A DNA stretch of 32,361 nt from Pyronema omphalodes (GCA_024516155.1 JAJJXM010000149.1:1-32361), one strand, 5' to 3'; positions 8,382 to 18,241 are shown, numbered from the stretch's first letter. The notes: generated by a model not told the origin, from the sequence alone. Numbers and translations: made by a program.

Positions 8382-8414
8382 TCCACCATCAGCCCGTTGG
8401 CCCTCCTGGTGGAC
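8369..8414 (+). promoter_or_regulatory. B1 programmed -1 ribosomal frameshift module
   Basis: Slippery heptamer G GGA AAA at 8369-8375 in the gag frame, then the 6-base spacer GAATAG (8376-8381) that contains the gag stop. A stem follows: GTCCACCA (8381-8388) pairs with TGGTGGAC (8407-8414), with a possible inner 3-bp hairpin. The stem's outermost pair uses the last stop base. A -1 slip gives GGG AAA AGA, which enters the pol frame exactly. This is the standard X XXY YYZ architecture. Confidence 0.85.
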
Positions 8415-9207
8415 CTGCCCCGGCCTCTTCGTTCCCCTCGTCCCAAAATAAACTCTACGTATCAGCAAGTTCCCTATCAATTAGTCAAGAAAATGAAATG
8501 GATGGTAGTCATTTAGTCGTACCCTGCACTTTGACCAACCGTGACATCAAAATTGATACCTGTGCCCTTGTTGATTGTGGTTGTACGGGACTCTCCTTCA
8601 TGAATGAGACCTTCGCTCGCCAGCACAATCTCCCCCGCTACCAGTTAAAATCCCCAAAAATAGTTGAAGTGATAGACGGTCGCCCAATCTCCTCCGGCGA
8701 CATCACAGAATATGTGAGGATCCCATGCACCATCGGTGATCACCACGAAATCCTGACCGCCTACTTAACCTCCCTCGGTCACTACCCCCTCGTCCTCGGG
8801 ATCCCTTGGTTGAAGAAGCATGACGTTACCATCAACTTCGCAACCAACGACATCCAATTCCGCTCCCCTGACTGCCTGCCCCACCGCACCGCCGTCAAGG
8901 CACCCCCAATCAAGGGCTTACCACCAGATCGACGAAACAAAATCTGCGCAATCTCAGCCACGACGTTCAAAAGAATCGTCAGGAACAATAACCAACGATA
9001 CGGTAACGTCGAACCCTTTCACCTATCCCTAAACGAAATCAACATGGCCCTACGAGACCCTGCGGACGCCAAACCAGACTTAAAGACCATCGTTCCCACC
9101 GAATACCACGAGTTCCTGGAAATTTTCGAAAAGGTTAACGCCGACAAACTACCCCCACACCGCCCCTGTGACCACAAAATCCCGCTCGAGGACGGATTCA
9201 AACCTCC
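8375..9207 (+). pseudogene. B1 pol, part 1 (protease; cut by Copia C)
   Basis: The pol frame entered by -1 frameshifting encodes the protease region, with active-site motif D-C-G (VDCGCTGLSF) instead of the usual D-S/T-G. A linker to RT follows. B1 differs from B2 and B3 by Cys instead of Arg two residues before LVDCG. The frame is cut after base 9207 by element C, whose LTR adds a premature stop at about 9316. The downstream part resumes at 14659 in the same frame. Not functional as it stands. Confidence 0.88.
9203..9207 (+). repeat. Target-site duplication CCTCC, left of C
   Basis: CCTCC occurs before the left LTR of C and again at 14654-14658 after the right one. The empty site is visible in B2 and B3, where CCTCC occurs once. 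Confidence 0.95.
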
Positions 9208-9366
9208 TGTCGAAGGTCACACAGGCACAAGAAGAAGAAAAGTGGAGGTGGGAACTGGATGTATTAACGAGCGTGAAGAGTCAGACATAGACGGGCAAGC
9301 GAGTGCCTATACATAGAGAGTGGTCCACCTCCACCTAAGCACTAGGGCCTTAGGCGCACTTCAACA
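9208..9366 (-). repeat. 3' LTR of Copia C (159 bp)
   Basis: On the + strand it runs TGTCGAAGG...TTCAACA and matches 14495-14653 except for one base. It contains a 10-bp inverted repeat (GTGGAGGTGG near 9241 and CCACCTCCAC near 9324). Confidence 0.95.
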
Positions 9367-9613
9367 CACCCCCTCGTCTAAGGACGGGTGCTACAAACAT
9401 AATAATAAGAAGAAATAACAATCCATCATAACAGAAAGCAAGAACAATACCATAGAAAAAGAAAAATACCCAATTACCCATAAAAGAAGAAGTGAAGAAA
9501 CCCATAAGAAGAACAACCCAAATAAAAACAACACAATTCAATCATCATCATAATCAGCAATCAGCAGCCATACTTCAATCACAACACACACTTATTCATT
9601 CAAATCAAACCCA
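9367..9613 (-). other. Copia C 3' untranslated region with polypurine tract
   Basis: 247 bases, A-rich on the + strand, with no gene. On the - strand GAGGGGG (9375-9369) plus TG directly precedes the 3' LTR, as expected for the plus-strand primer. Confidence 0.75.
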
Positions 9614-11457
9614 TTAATCATTATTACCATTCAACGTTTCCATCCCTAAGAGTTTCACGGCCAACGCGTGTGTTGGTCCAGGGAGCGGTTTAGTGAGGAT
9701 ATCTGCGACATTCTCTTTGGACGCAATGTATTCGAACGATACCGTTCCCTTTCTAGCTTCGTCGATCGAGTGGTGAAACTTCACATCGATGTGTTTTGTT
9801 TTCGCCTTGATGACGCCGGTCTGGAGGAGGCGAAGTGCTCCCATGTTGTCACAACGGACCGAGGTCGGCACTTTGTTATCCCAGGCTTCGGTGTCGTCCA
9901 TCAATAGGCGGAACCAGATCGCTTCACGGGTCGCATTGCTGCATGCAATGTACTCGGCTTCAAGAGTGGAAAGGGCGATGACGGACTGCTTCTTTGAGCT
10001 CCAGTGAATCGGCCCGTCCGCTCCTGGCGCAAGGACTACGCACCCCCCGACGCTTTTCCGATCGGCCGTACTGCCGGCCCAGTCGCTGTCGGAGAAGAGT
10101 CGCAAACAGTCCTGCCGTATGTCGTGGTTACGTCTGTAGATGATCGACAAATGTTTCGTACCTTTCAAGTATCGGATAACCCTTTTGGCAGCGGTCATGT
10201 GCATTGCTAGAGGCGACTGATTGTATCGGCTGAGGGCAGTCACGGCGAAGGCGATGTCAGGACGAGTTCCGATTGCTGCGTACATCAGTGATCCGACCAT
10301 TGATAGATACAGGCGTTTTTGCTGTTCATCAGTGGTTTTGTCTTCGCAGTCAGTATTCTCAAGATCAACGTGAATGTCCATCGGGGAAGAGGTGGGTGCG
10401 GCCTCAAGAAGACCGTATCTGGCAATCACCCCCTCAATGTAATCCCTCTGCGAGATGGCAATACTTCCGTCAGGCAAATATTCGAGTTCGAGGCCGAGAA
10501 AACGAGTCGCTCTTCCGAGATCTGTCATTTTGAAGCGAGCACTGAGGGCCTTCTTGATGTTGTCGCCCATCCTCTGTTTCGTGAGATTGAAGATCAAGAT
10601 ATCGTCGACATATAAAAGCAGAAATGCGTCCTTCATGAGGTAGAGGTTGGAGTCGGCGTGTGCTTGTCGGAAACCTTGCGTCATGAGGAAGTCATTAATC
10701 TGGGCCCACCATAATCGGGGTGCCTGTTTCAGGCCGTACAGGGCTTTCAGCAGGCGAACCGTCGATGTTTTTGATAGGCGTTTATCGAGCCATTCGATAC
10801 CGGGAGGCATGGACATGAAAGTCCTGTCGTTGTCAATGGCTGGATTGAGGAAGGCCGTGACGACATCCATTTGGTCGACTGACCACCCCCTGGTTGCAGA
10901 TAGACTTAGCAGGTAACGTAGAGTACTTAGCTTGGAGACAGGTGCATATGTCTCATCATAATCAATTCCCGGAACTTGTTCATAACCCTTTATAACCAAT
11001 CGGGCCTTGAACTTTGTGCTGCCGTCAATGTTGCGTTTGGTTTTGTAAATCCATCGACACTTCAGGGGCTTGCATCCAAAGGGAACAGTGATGCCGTTGT
11101 AGGATGTTTGATTTTCGAATGCGTCAGGCGATGACACTGGTCGGAGAGGTTCTGCATTGTCATTTGATTTGAAAGCTTGGAAGGTTTCGTTTATCAGTAA
11201 AGAGTTCCATTCTTCTTGCATCGCAGTTTTCCAGTTATCCCGGTCGGCGCTCTTCATTGCTGCGGTGTAAGAGGTTGGGTCGCCGTCAAGTAGATCAGGA
11301 CCTATGGCCTCGTCGGGATCGTCTATAGTTGCTTTGGCGAGAAAAGCCGAGGCCAGGGCGTCGTCAATATCAATGTCTTCGTAGCGGGACTTGTTTAGTC
11401 TGTTGGCCTTCAGTCGTTCGTCGCGTAGGGACAGTGAATTCATGGCATTAGAAGCAT
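9614..11457 (-). CDS. Copia C pol exon 2: reverse transcriptase and RNase H
   Basis: After splicing (acceptor CAG at 11460-11458) the frame encodes a Copia RT: NWKTAMQEEWNSL, the RWIYKTKRN region, VDQMDVVTAFLN, then YVDD (bases 10612-10601). RNase H follows with SDSDWAGSTADRKS and LEAEYIA, ending ADILTKPL. All hallmark motifs are intact and there is no stop to 9614. Read without splicing, the first ATG is at 11443, but then RT would be a separate product with no evident start signal. The exon begins in phase 1 and completes an Asn codon from exon 1. Confidence 0.92.
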
Positions 11458-11854
11458 CTGAGAATTAGGATGTTAGTTCAAAGAAGTGAATATCTGAGAA
11501 GTAGAGAGAGAAATTTGAGAAATAGGGAAAAAAGAGCAGTAGACAGGGATTCCGTGGCAGAATCTCATGAGGAGATGCACAGCGGAGTGTTAATCTGATA
11601 AGGTTTCAGGATAAGTATCCTTGAACTGATGATAATCAGTGTGTGGCATATTCGCCTAGCAAGAGTAGTCCGGACAGCATGAAGGCTGGTCGGGACAGTG
11701 ACATTCAAGACAGAATTGTCAATGTATAATTAGAGTGAGACAGCATGAAGGCTGGTCCGACTCAAAGATAACGAGAAAGAGACTGCACCGTGTGGCCGTG
11801 AAAGGTCCTACAGCGCTGATATGGAAAAAGGTTGGGGTGATTATTTGTACATAC
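11458..11854 (-). other. Putative spliceosomal intron (397 bp) in Copia C pol
   Basis: The donor is GTATGT (11854-11849), the branch site CTAAC lies in AACTAACAT about 15 bases before the acceptor, and the acceptor is CTCAG (G at 11458). All three match fungal consensus. Exon 1 ends in phase 1 and exon 2 enters in the same phase, so removal restores one IN-RT frame. Unspliced RNA meets a stop four codons past exon 1. A 19-base direct repeat occurs inside (11673-11691 and 11739-11757). Confidence 0.82.
11673..11757. repeat. 19-nt direct repeat within the intron
   Basis: GACAGCATGAAGGCTGGTC occurs at 11673-11691 and again at 11739-11757, a 66-base period. The role is unknown; it could be a protein-binding or RNA signal. 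Confidence 0.8.
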
Positions 11855-13475
11855 TCTGAATGAGGGCGTCTATCTCATGTGATATGAGCGCTGACGCATT
11901 CTCATCACCTCCTTCAATGATATCAGGGAAACAGTCAGATATCGCCTTAATGATTTCCTCTGATGTATTTGGACGTCCTTCAGAATCGAAGGCATTATTT
12001 TCCTCTAAGAAGACGACGTTGGAAGCGCGCACGACAGAACGTGAGTTGAAGTCATAGATGCGCCAAATCTTTGACGACTCTGTGTATCCAACCATCATAC
12101 TGTGTGACGCGCGTGCGCTCCAGTTCTTGTCTGTCCTCTGCTCCTTCGGTATATGCTTGAAGACCGTGCAACCGAATCTTCGAAGGTGTAGCAGCTGAGG
12201 CGGCCTGTGAAACAGGGCCTCATGAGGACTTAGCCAGCCTTTGAGCGTCCTAGTCGGAGATATCGAGTGTAGGTAGACCGCCGTGTTGACAGCCTCAGCC
12301 CAGAAGCGATGAGGAACTTGGGCGTCTAGTAGCATGGAACGTGCTTTGCCGTTGATTGTCTGAATGAATCTCTCGGCAGTTCCGTTTTTATGTTGTGTGA
12401 AGGGTGGTGAGGGTTCGAACGAGATACCGTTTTTCGCCAGGAAAGAACGGAACTGTTGATTGTTAAACTCCCCTGTGCCATTATCACATCTGAACCGAAG
12501 AATCTTATGTCCTTGAGACTCGATCCACGCTTTGTATTCCTGGAATACAGGTAATACGGCATCTGTGGATTTTGATTTTAGAAAGTAGACTTTGGCGAAA
12601 CGACTAAAGTCATCAATATAGATGATATAATAACGTCGTTGACTGATCGACGGAGTCGACATCGGGCCGCAGACATCCGAGTGGACAAGTTCGAAAGGCT
12701 TGCTCGCACGTTCGGTTGGTAATCGGATAAAAGACTGTCGGTTTTTGGCCTGTATGCACGTTGTGCAGGACTGGAGATGATCTGATGTTGTAGTTTTATC
12801 AGTCGAATTAATGATCTTAGACAAGGACTCGGTATTGAGGTGGGCCAGTCTCCTGTGCCACATCTCGAAATTGCTTGTAGGTTCAAGGCGGAAAGACTGT
12901 CTATGTGCCGTTCGGAGGTCTTTGTCACTAGGACGCGTAAAGTCAACCTCTGCACTTGTTCGTTTATTCGATGATACCGTTGTTCGGGTCGAGGAGGGAA
13001 TGGAGTTAATGTCAACGCCTGCACCAGAACGAGTGGTTATCAGGGCGTCGTGGTCCTCCTTAATGGCCTCTGCTGTCCATCTGTAAAGATTGTCCTTCAT
13101 CCGAGCGACAATGATTGTCTTGGAGGTCTTGTCTTTCACAGTACAAGTACCGTCCGACATAGTAATATTCCACCCCCTTTTATCAAAGAGAGGCAGGGAG
13201 AAAAGGGAGAGTCGAAACGTGGGAACGTATAGTGCTGAAATTTGAAAAAGATTATTGAGTATGATTTTTCCGTAGGTGTTGGTCGTGACTGTACTATTGT
13301 CACCTAAGCGAATGTTGATGGACTTGCAAGTAGCTAAAGAATCAATAAGAAAAGCAGATTTATCATTACAAAAGTGGTGCGTTGCACCAGAGTCGAGCAC
13401 CCATGTGTGTGTCTCAGCGGACGAGTCTGTTGCGATCAAGACTTGCGCTGTTAGGGAGGTGCTGGAGTTCCCGAG
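11855..13475 (-). CDS. Copia C pol exon 1: protease and integrase
   Basis: The frame runs from just after the gag UGA. The protease has VLDSGATHHF (DSG at 13394-13386). Integrase follows with the H-x-x-x-H ... CTTCIQAK zinc region (HRRLAHL), then catalytic HSDVCGP, RCDNGTGEF and KNGTAERFIQ. The Copia C-terminal motif VGYTESSKIWRIYD is present. No ATG begins this frame; the first near-start is TTG at 13439, which supports expression as a Gag-Pol fusion by readthrough. The exon ends after the first base of a codon at 11855. Exon 1 plus exon 2 is 3465 bases, an exact multiple of three. Confidence 0.9.
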
Positions 13476-13481
13476 TCAAAT
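13476..13481 (-). promoter_or_regulatory. In-frame UGA between Copia C gag and pol (possible readthrough)
   Basis: The gag frame ends ATT TGA (TGA at 13478-13476) and the next codons, CTC GGG AAC, continue in the same frame into PR. A C directly after UGA is the base most associated with leaky UGA in known readthrough cases. A simple nonsense mutation (for example CGA to TGA) in this copy is the alternative. Confidence 0.55.
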
Positions 13482-14390
13482 ACCGAGATCTGTGTTGTCT
13501 AACTCGGCAATTTTCGCGCTGGAGCGAAGCTTGTAGCGCTCGCGTATGGCTGTGGCTGAAGACCTGAGCTTGCACTCTGTCGCAAGGTGCCCTTTCTTCG
13601 TACAGTAGTGGCACTGAACATCCTCCTTTTTCGAAGTTTTAGTAGGCCTGGACGGTCCGGCGCTTGAGGACGCTGCGCGCTTGTTGTTGTTGCGAGTTGC
13701 GTAACATTCCTTGGTGTTATGGCTAGATCGTTTACAGTGGTCGCACCACTTAGTCGTCGTAGCATGCGCTTCGCCTTTCGGGGATCCTAGAGTTGCTTCC
13801 CACATATGCTCGTGGTCATGCAGGATTTTCTGAAGTTCGTCAACTGCAATATTGTCAAGTTTGGCGAGTTCGTGCTTCGTGACTCCGTAGGAGTCGGGGA
13901 GATTCGCAATAACATAGTTGACCAGCGCAGTGTCGCTGATATCTAACACTGTACCGGTGAGGGGAGCCTGAATATTGAGGAGGTCGGTTATCCATTTTGA
14001 CATGGACTGGCCGGGGTTAGGCTTGGATCTCCAGAACTTGATCCAGAGGTTCCTTCGTCCAGAATTAGTTTTCGAGTTATCAAACCTGGCTTCAAGTTTT
14101 AGCCACATCTCCCGTGGATTATCGAGTCCGGTGATGACTCTGCGGCAGGTAATGTCGCAGTGGTCAAAGATGATCTGGGTAGCTCTGGCTGCCCTCTCAT
14201 CGAAGTATTGGAGATCCCTCTGTGCTTGTTGGCTGGTGCCGCCAGCAGGGCGCGTCTCCTTTCCGTTCACAATATTCCAGGCGCTCTTTCCGGCCAGGAT
14301 AAAATGGATCGGGTCTTTCCACTGCGCATAATTGGCGACCGTAAGGATTGGGCACTTCAAAGCAGTGGGTTCTTGGACCTCGTCGGACAT
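13476..14390 (-). CDS. Copia C Gag (304 aa)
   Basis: It starts at ATG 14390 (MSDEVQEP). It has a Copia-type Gag (UBN2-like) domain: NYAQWKDPIHFILAG, WNIV, MWLKLEARF, MSKWITDLL. Two CCHC knuckles follow, CDHCKRSSHNTKEC and CHYCTKKGHLATEC (each CX2CX4HX4C), with a basic Ser/Lys stretch between them. It forms the particle and binds RNA. It ends at a UGA after which the same frame stays open into protease. Single-frame Gag-Pol is usual for Copia, so this stop is either a control point or damage. Confidence 0.9.
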   Translation of the reverse strand: MSDEVQEPTALKCPILTVANYAQWKDPIHFILAGKSAWNIVNGKETRPAGGTSQQAQRDLQYFDERAARATQIIFDHCDITCRRVITGLDNPREMWLKLEARFDNSKTNSGRRNLWIKFWRSKPNPGQSMSKWITDLLNIQAPLTGTVLDISDTALVNYVIANLPDSYGVTKHELAKLDNIAVDELQKILHDHEHMWEATLGSPKGEAHATTTKWCDHCKRSSHNTKECYATRNNNKRAASSSAGPSRPTKTSKKEDVQCHYCTKKGHLATECKLRSSATAIRERYKLRSSAKIAELDNTDLGI

Positions 14391-14494
14391 GTCGGATAGA
14401 GTAATTAAAATTAGTGGGAAAGTGAAGAAATAATATGAGTTATAACTAATAAGGAATAACGGTAAGAGTAGCGGATTCGCAAGGGCTCATAACC
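14391..14494 (-). other. Copia C leader with half-tRNA-Met primer-binding site
   Basis: The - strand after the 5' LTR reads GGTTATGAGCCCT (14494-14482). Its complement, AGGGCTCATAACC, equals the anticodon arm of initiator tRNA-Met (CAT anticodon) as known from yeast. Drosophila copia and yeast Ty5 prime from such an internal site using a cleaved half-tRNA. The remaining 90 bases to the gag ATG hold nothing recognisable. Confidence 0.8.
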
Positions 14495-14653
14495 TGTCGA
14501 AGGTCTCACAGGCACAAGAAGAAGAAAAGTGGAGGTGGGAACTGGATGTATTAACGAGCGTGAAGAGTCAGACATAGACGGGCAAGCGAGTGCCTATACA
14601 TAGAGAGTGGTCCACCTCCACCTAAGCACTAGGGCCTTAGGCGCACTTCAACA
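14495..14653 (-). repeat. 5' LTR of Copia C (159 bp)
   Basis: It matches 9208-9366 except for one base and is followed on the right by CCTCC (14654-14658). As the promoter end of a - strand element it contains a weak TATA-like TGTATAGG. Confidence 0.95.
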
Positions 14654-14658
14654 CCTCC
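14654..14658 (+). repeat. Target-site duplication CCTCC, right of C
   Basis: Second copy of CCTCC. B1 pol resumes in frame at 14659. Confidence 0.95.
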
Positions 14659-15334
14659 GTTCGGACCACTCTACTCCCTCTCACGTCCGGAACTGGAGGA
14701 ACTCAAGAGGTGGATAGACGAAAATATGAGCAAAGGATTCATACGAACGTCCTCCTCCCCGGCCGCCGCCCCAATCCTATTCGTCCGTAAAGGTGATGGC
14801 TCCCTACGCCTCGTAGTGGACTATCGCGGGATAAACGAGGGCACCATCAAAAATCGCTACCCCCTCCCCTTAATGCAGGATACGCTGATGAACCTGTCCC
14901 GAGCAAAGTGGTTCACAAAGCTTGATATTCGAGGGGCCTACAACCTCATCCGAATGGCGGAGGGAGAGGAGTGGAAGACCGCCTTTCGCACCCGCTACGG
15001 CCTCTTCGAATCCTTGGTAATGCCGTTCGGGCTAACCAACGCCCCCGCAACCTTCCAAAATTTCATCAACGACACCTTAGCACCCTATCTGGACCGCTTC
15101 TGCACGGCATACCTAGACGACACCCTAATCTACTCCGACACGCTCGAAGAGCACCAGCAACACGTCGCCATGGTCCTGGAAGCTTTCCGAAAAGCGGGCC
15201 TCCACCTAAAACCCGAAAAGTGCGAATTTCACCAACAGCAGGTCAAATACCTTGGCCTGATCATCAGCACGGAAGGCATCAAGATGGACCCAGAAAAAAT
15301 CACCGCAGTGAGAGAATGGGACCCACCAAAAAAA
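14659..15334 (+). pseudogene. B1 pol, part 2 (reverse transcriptase)
   Basis: Continuation of the B1 pol frame right of element C. It carries the RT core: [48 protein letters not shown] and YLDD. The RT core itself is intact. The frame is lost at an A7 run (15328-15334): the zero frame runs on as nonsense to about 15607, while family motifs continue in the +1 frame. The same run length is present in B2 and B3. Confidence 0.88.
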
Positions 15335-17549
15335 CCTCAAAGACGTCCGCGCCTTCCTCGGTTTCGCCAATTTTTATCGCCGCTTTGTACGGAACTATTC
15401 GAAAATCGTGCAACCCCTCACCCTCCTGACACGAAAAGGAGTACCGTTTGCGTGGGACAGCCCATAACAACAGGCTTTCGACGAACTCAAAGCAACCTTC
15501 ACCTCCGCACCAGTCCTCGCCCGCTTCGACCCCGATCGGGACGTCATAGTAGAAACGGATGCCTCCGACTTCGTATCGGCTGGCGTCCTATCACAGTACG
15601 ATGCTAACGGCGTTCTACATCCCGTGGCTTATTTCTCAAAAAAGCACTCCCCCGCGGAGTGTAACTACGATATCTACGACAAGGAGTTGATGGCAATTGT
15701 CCGAGCATTCGAGGAGTGGCGGCCAGAACTACAATCGGTCATCAACCCTGTGCGGGTTCTGTCCGACCACAAAAATTGGGAATACTTCACGACGACCAAG
15801 CTCCTCAACAGGCGTCAAGCCCGGTGGTCGCAATTCCTCTCACAGTTCAACTTTAAGATCGTCTATCGCCCCGGAACTGCGGGAGGAAAACCAGATGCTC
15901 TAACCAGGCGATCCGGAGATCTGCCCAAGGAAGGGGATGACCGCTCTCTGGCTAATCATACAACAGTGCTCAAACCAGAAAACATCCTCCTACACACCTC
16001 CGCCGCCACCGTTTCGCCCCTTTCGCCCCACCGCCCCGAGCACCCCGCCCCTACACCCCGTCCCGATGCACCGCTCCTACAGCGACTCTTCCTCGACGCC
16101 TACGCCGCCGACCCCTTTCCCAACAGAGTACTACAGATGCTCAACGACGGAACCAAGCACTGTAGGGACATCACACTCGCCGAGTGCGAAAGACAAGACA
16201 ACCACCTCCTCTACCGTCGCCGAATTTGGGTCCCCGACCACGAGCCCCTCAAACTACACCTCTTAAAACAACACCACGACACACCCATCGCCGGACACCC
16301 AGGAAGGTCCAAAACGCTCGAGCTGTTGCTAAGGACCTACACTTGGCCCAACACGCGTAAAGACGTGGACCGTTACACCCGGAATTGTCACATCTGCCAA
16401 CGCTCCAAGCCCAACAGACACGCCCCCTTTGGTGTCCTCCGCCCCCTACCCATTCCCGACCGACCGTGGCAAGACATCTCGATGGACTTTGTCACCGGGC
16501 TACCCTGGTCCAACGGAAACGATGCTATCTGGGTTGTCGTGGACCGTTTAACAAAAGAAAGACACTTTGTAGCCTGCCAGACCAACGTCGACGCAAAAGA
16601 ACTCGCCAACCTGTTCGTCAAACACATCTTTCGACTCCACGGCTTACCCCTAACGATAATCTCCGATCGAGGGCCGCAGTTCTCCGCCCTTTTCTGGAAA
16701 CACCTCTGCCGTCGACTGGGAATCGAACCTCGGTTGTCGACCGCCTTCCACCCTCAAACGGACGGCCAGACCGAGCGGATGAACGCAACCATGGAGCAAT
16801 ACCTGAGAGCTCACGTAAACTACTTACAGGACGACTGGGCAGAATGGCTCCCCCTGGCAGAGTTCGCCGCCAACAACCATGCGTCCGAAACCACCGGTTC
16901 CTCCCCCTTTTTCGCCAACAAAGGATTCGACTCCCGCTGCCAGTTCGACCTGACGCCCGCCGCCACAAACGACACCAACGACCGCCGCGCTCTGGCCACA
17001 TCCAAAATCCTCTCGGAGATCCACGACCATCTACGATCCGAAATAACTCGGGCCAATCTCCGCCATCAAGACAACGCCGACAAGCACCGCCTACCTTCAC
17101 CGAACTACCAGGTGGGTGACCTCGTATGGCTAGACGCCAGGAATTGGAAGACCAGACGCCCCTCCAAAAAACTCGACAGTAAACGTCACGGTCCCTTCAA
17201 GGTAACCGCGAAGATATCCCCCTACGCTTATCGTCTCGAGATTCCGACCACAATGAAATGTCACGACGTGTACCACGTATCCCTCCTCGAACCCGCCGCC
17301 AACGATCCGTACCCCGGGCAACACCCCGAACCCCCTCCACCGATAGAAATCGACGGCGAGAACGAATACTTTATCGAGGCAATCCTAGACTCCCGAATCC
17401 ATCGCCGCAAACTACAATACATGGTGAAATGGGTAGGGTATGACTTACCGGAATGGGAACCAGCCGAGCTACACACCGACAGCCAAGCCGTCGACACCTT
17501 CCACGAAAAATACCCTGACAAACCAGGCCCCCTACAATCGACAGCCTAA
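15335..17549 (+). pseudogene. B1 pol, part 3 (RT end, RNase H, IN, chromodomain)
   Basis: In the +1 frame after A7, [15 protein letters not shown] connection sequence leads to a private nonsense codon TAA at 15465-15467 (CAA in B3). RNase H follows (ETDASDF, SDHKNWEYF with W for the usual L). Integrase has a CHICQRSK zinc region, MDFVTGLP, SDRGPQF and QTDGQTERMN. The C-terminal chromodomain is LQYMVKWVGYDLPEWEP, and the stop is at 17547-17549. The IN catalytic residues are intact here, unlike in B2. Confidence 0.88.
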
Positions 17550-17589
17550 GATCCTACCTCGCCGGAGCTCGCGCCAAACAGGGGGATCC
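17550..17589 (+). other. B1 3' end with polypurine tract
   Basis: A short spacer after the pol stop. AGGGGGA (17580-17586) lies three bases before LTR2. The same tract occurs at 23304-23310 and 29028-29034. Confidence 0.65.
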
Positions 17590-18154
17590 TGTCACGGCTC
17601 GCCTCACACGCCATCACTCGGCGCCTTCCCCCCCCGCCCCGCGTCACGAATTATCACTCGGTCCTCCGCAGAGCTTACCCGAGCGCCCGCAATTGTGCGA
17701 ACAGCGACCGAGTGAGTTTAGCAAAAGCAGTCACACGCATTTAGTTTCTTGGTATCTAAGAGGAGGAAAGATGTATATAAGAGGACTTATCCTCCCTGCG
17801 TTCTGTTTTGTTTTCCTTTCCTTGCCTCACTCAGTTATTTGTTTATCTATTTAAATAAATTCCTTCGTCTTCTCGATCCTCGCTACGTTCTCGCCTCCGT
17901 CTCCGTCTTCCGGCTTCGCTTCGTGAAGACCGCCCTCGTCACGACACCCTGCCCTTGCTTCGCTACTGAGCCTCCCTCCGGTGACACCTCTTGCCCCTAA
18001 ACACGGAGCATCGAGGAACTGCTGCACGACACAGTTCCCGATACCCTACGTTGGCGCTGTCTCAGAGTCCCTGTCCCCCGATCGAGTCCCTCGTCTCCGA
18101 TTGCGAGCCCCCGGGTTCCCCGCTCCCCCGTCGAATCCCCGCGCTCCCGTTACA
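17590..18154 (+). repeat. Array B LTR2 (565 bp)
   Basis: It serves as 3' LTR of B1 and 5' LTR of B2. Same ends as LTR1. Two private changes lie in the pyrimidine stretch before the presumed start site (TTTCCTTGCC in place of TTTTCTTTCC). Confidence 0.95.
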
Positions 18155-18170
18155 ACATAACTGAGTTATC
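18155..18170 (+). other. B2 self-priming primer-binding site
   Basis: ATAACTGAGT starts two bases after LTR2 and complements the ACTCAGTTAT segment of the LTR. Confidence 0.68.
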
Positions 18171-18241
18171 AAGCACCCGTCGGCTCTGCCTCCTCTCCCT
18201 TGATTACTCTTCGACTTACCCCTCCGTTCCTCCCTTCGTCC

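Larger units (their letters stand above)
9208..14653 (-). mobile_element. Ty1/Copia element C (5446 bp), complete, nested in B1 pol
   Basis: Minus-strand element with 159-bp LTRs (TG...CA), a 5-bp duplication, PBS, gag, pol with IN before RT (the Copia order), and a PPT. The two LTRs differ at one base by my reading (A versus T in the GGTCACAC/GGTCTCAC segment), so insertion was recent. It is absent from B2 and B3, so it arrived after the array formed or entered a unit that was not copied. Two features are unusual: an intron inside pol and a single in-frame UGA between gag and pol. Confidence 0.95.

Noticed and set aside
14481..14494. tRNA-Met gene suggested by the anticodon-arm match
   Set aside because: Only the anticodon arm matches; no acceptor, D or T arms surround it. 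It is the Copia primer-binding site.
15328..15334. A7 run as a standard -1 slippery site
   Set aside because: A AAA AAA could slip -1, but the downstream pol frame requires +1 (or -2), so classical -1 frameshifting does not repair it.
16618..17100. Long minus-strand frames opposite B integrase
   Set aside because: Shadow frames of GC-rich pol coding sequence; composition Arg/Gly/Trp-rich with no motifs.
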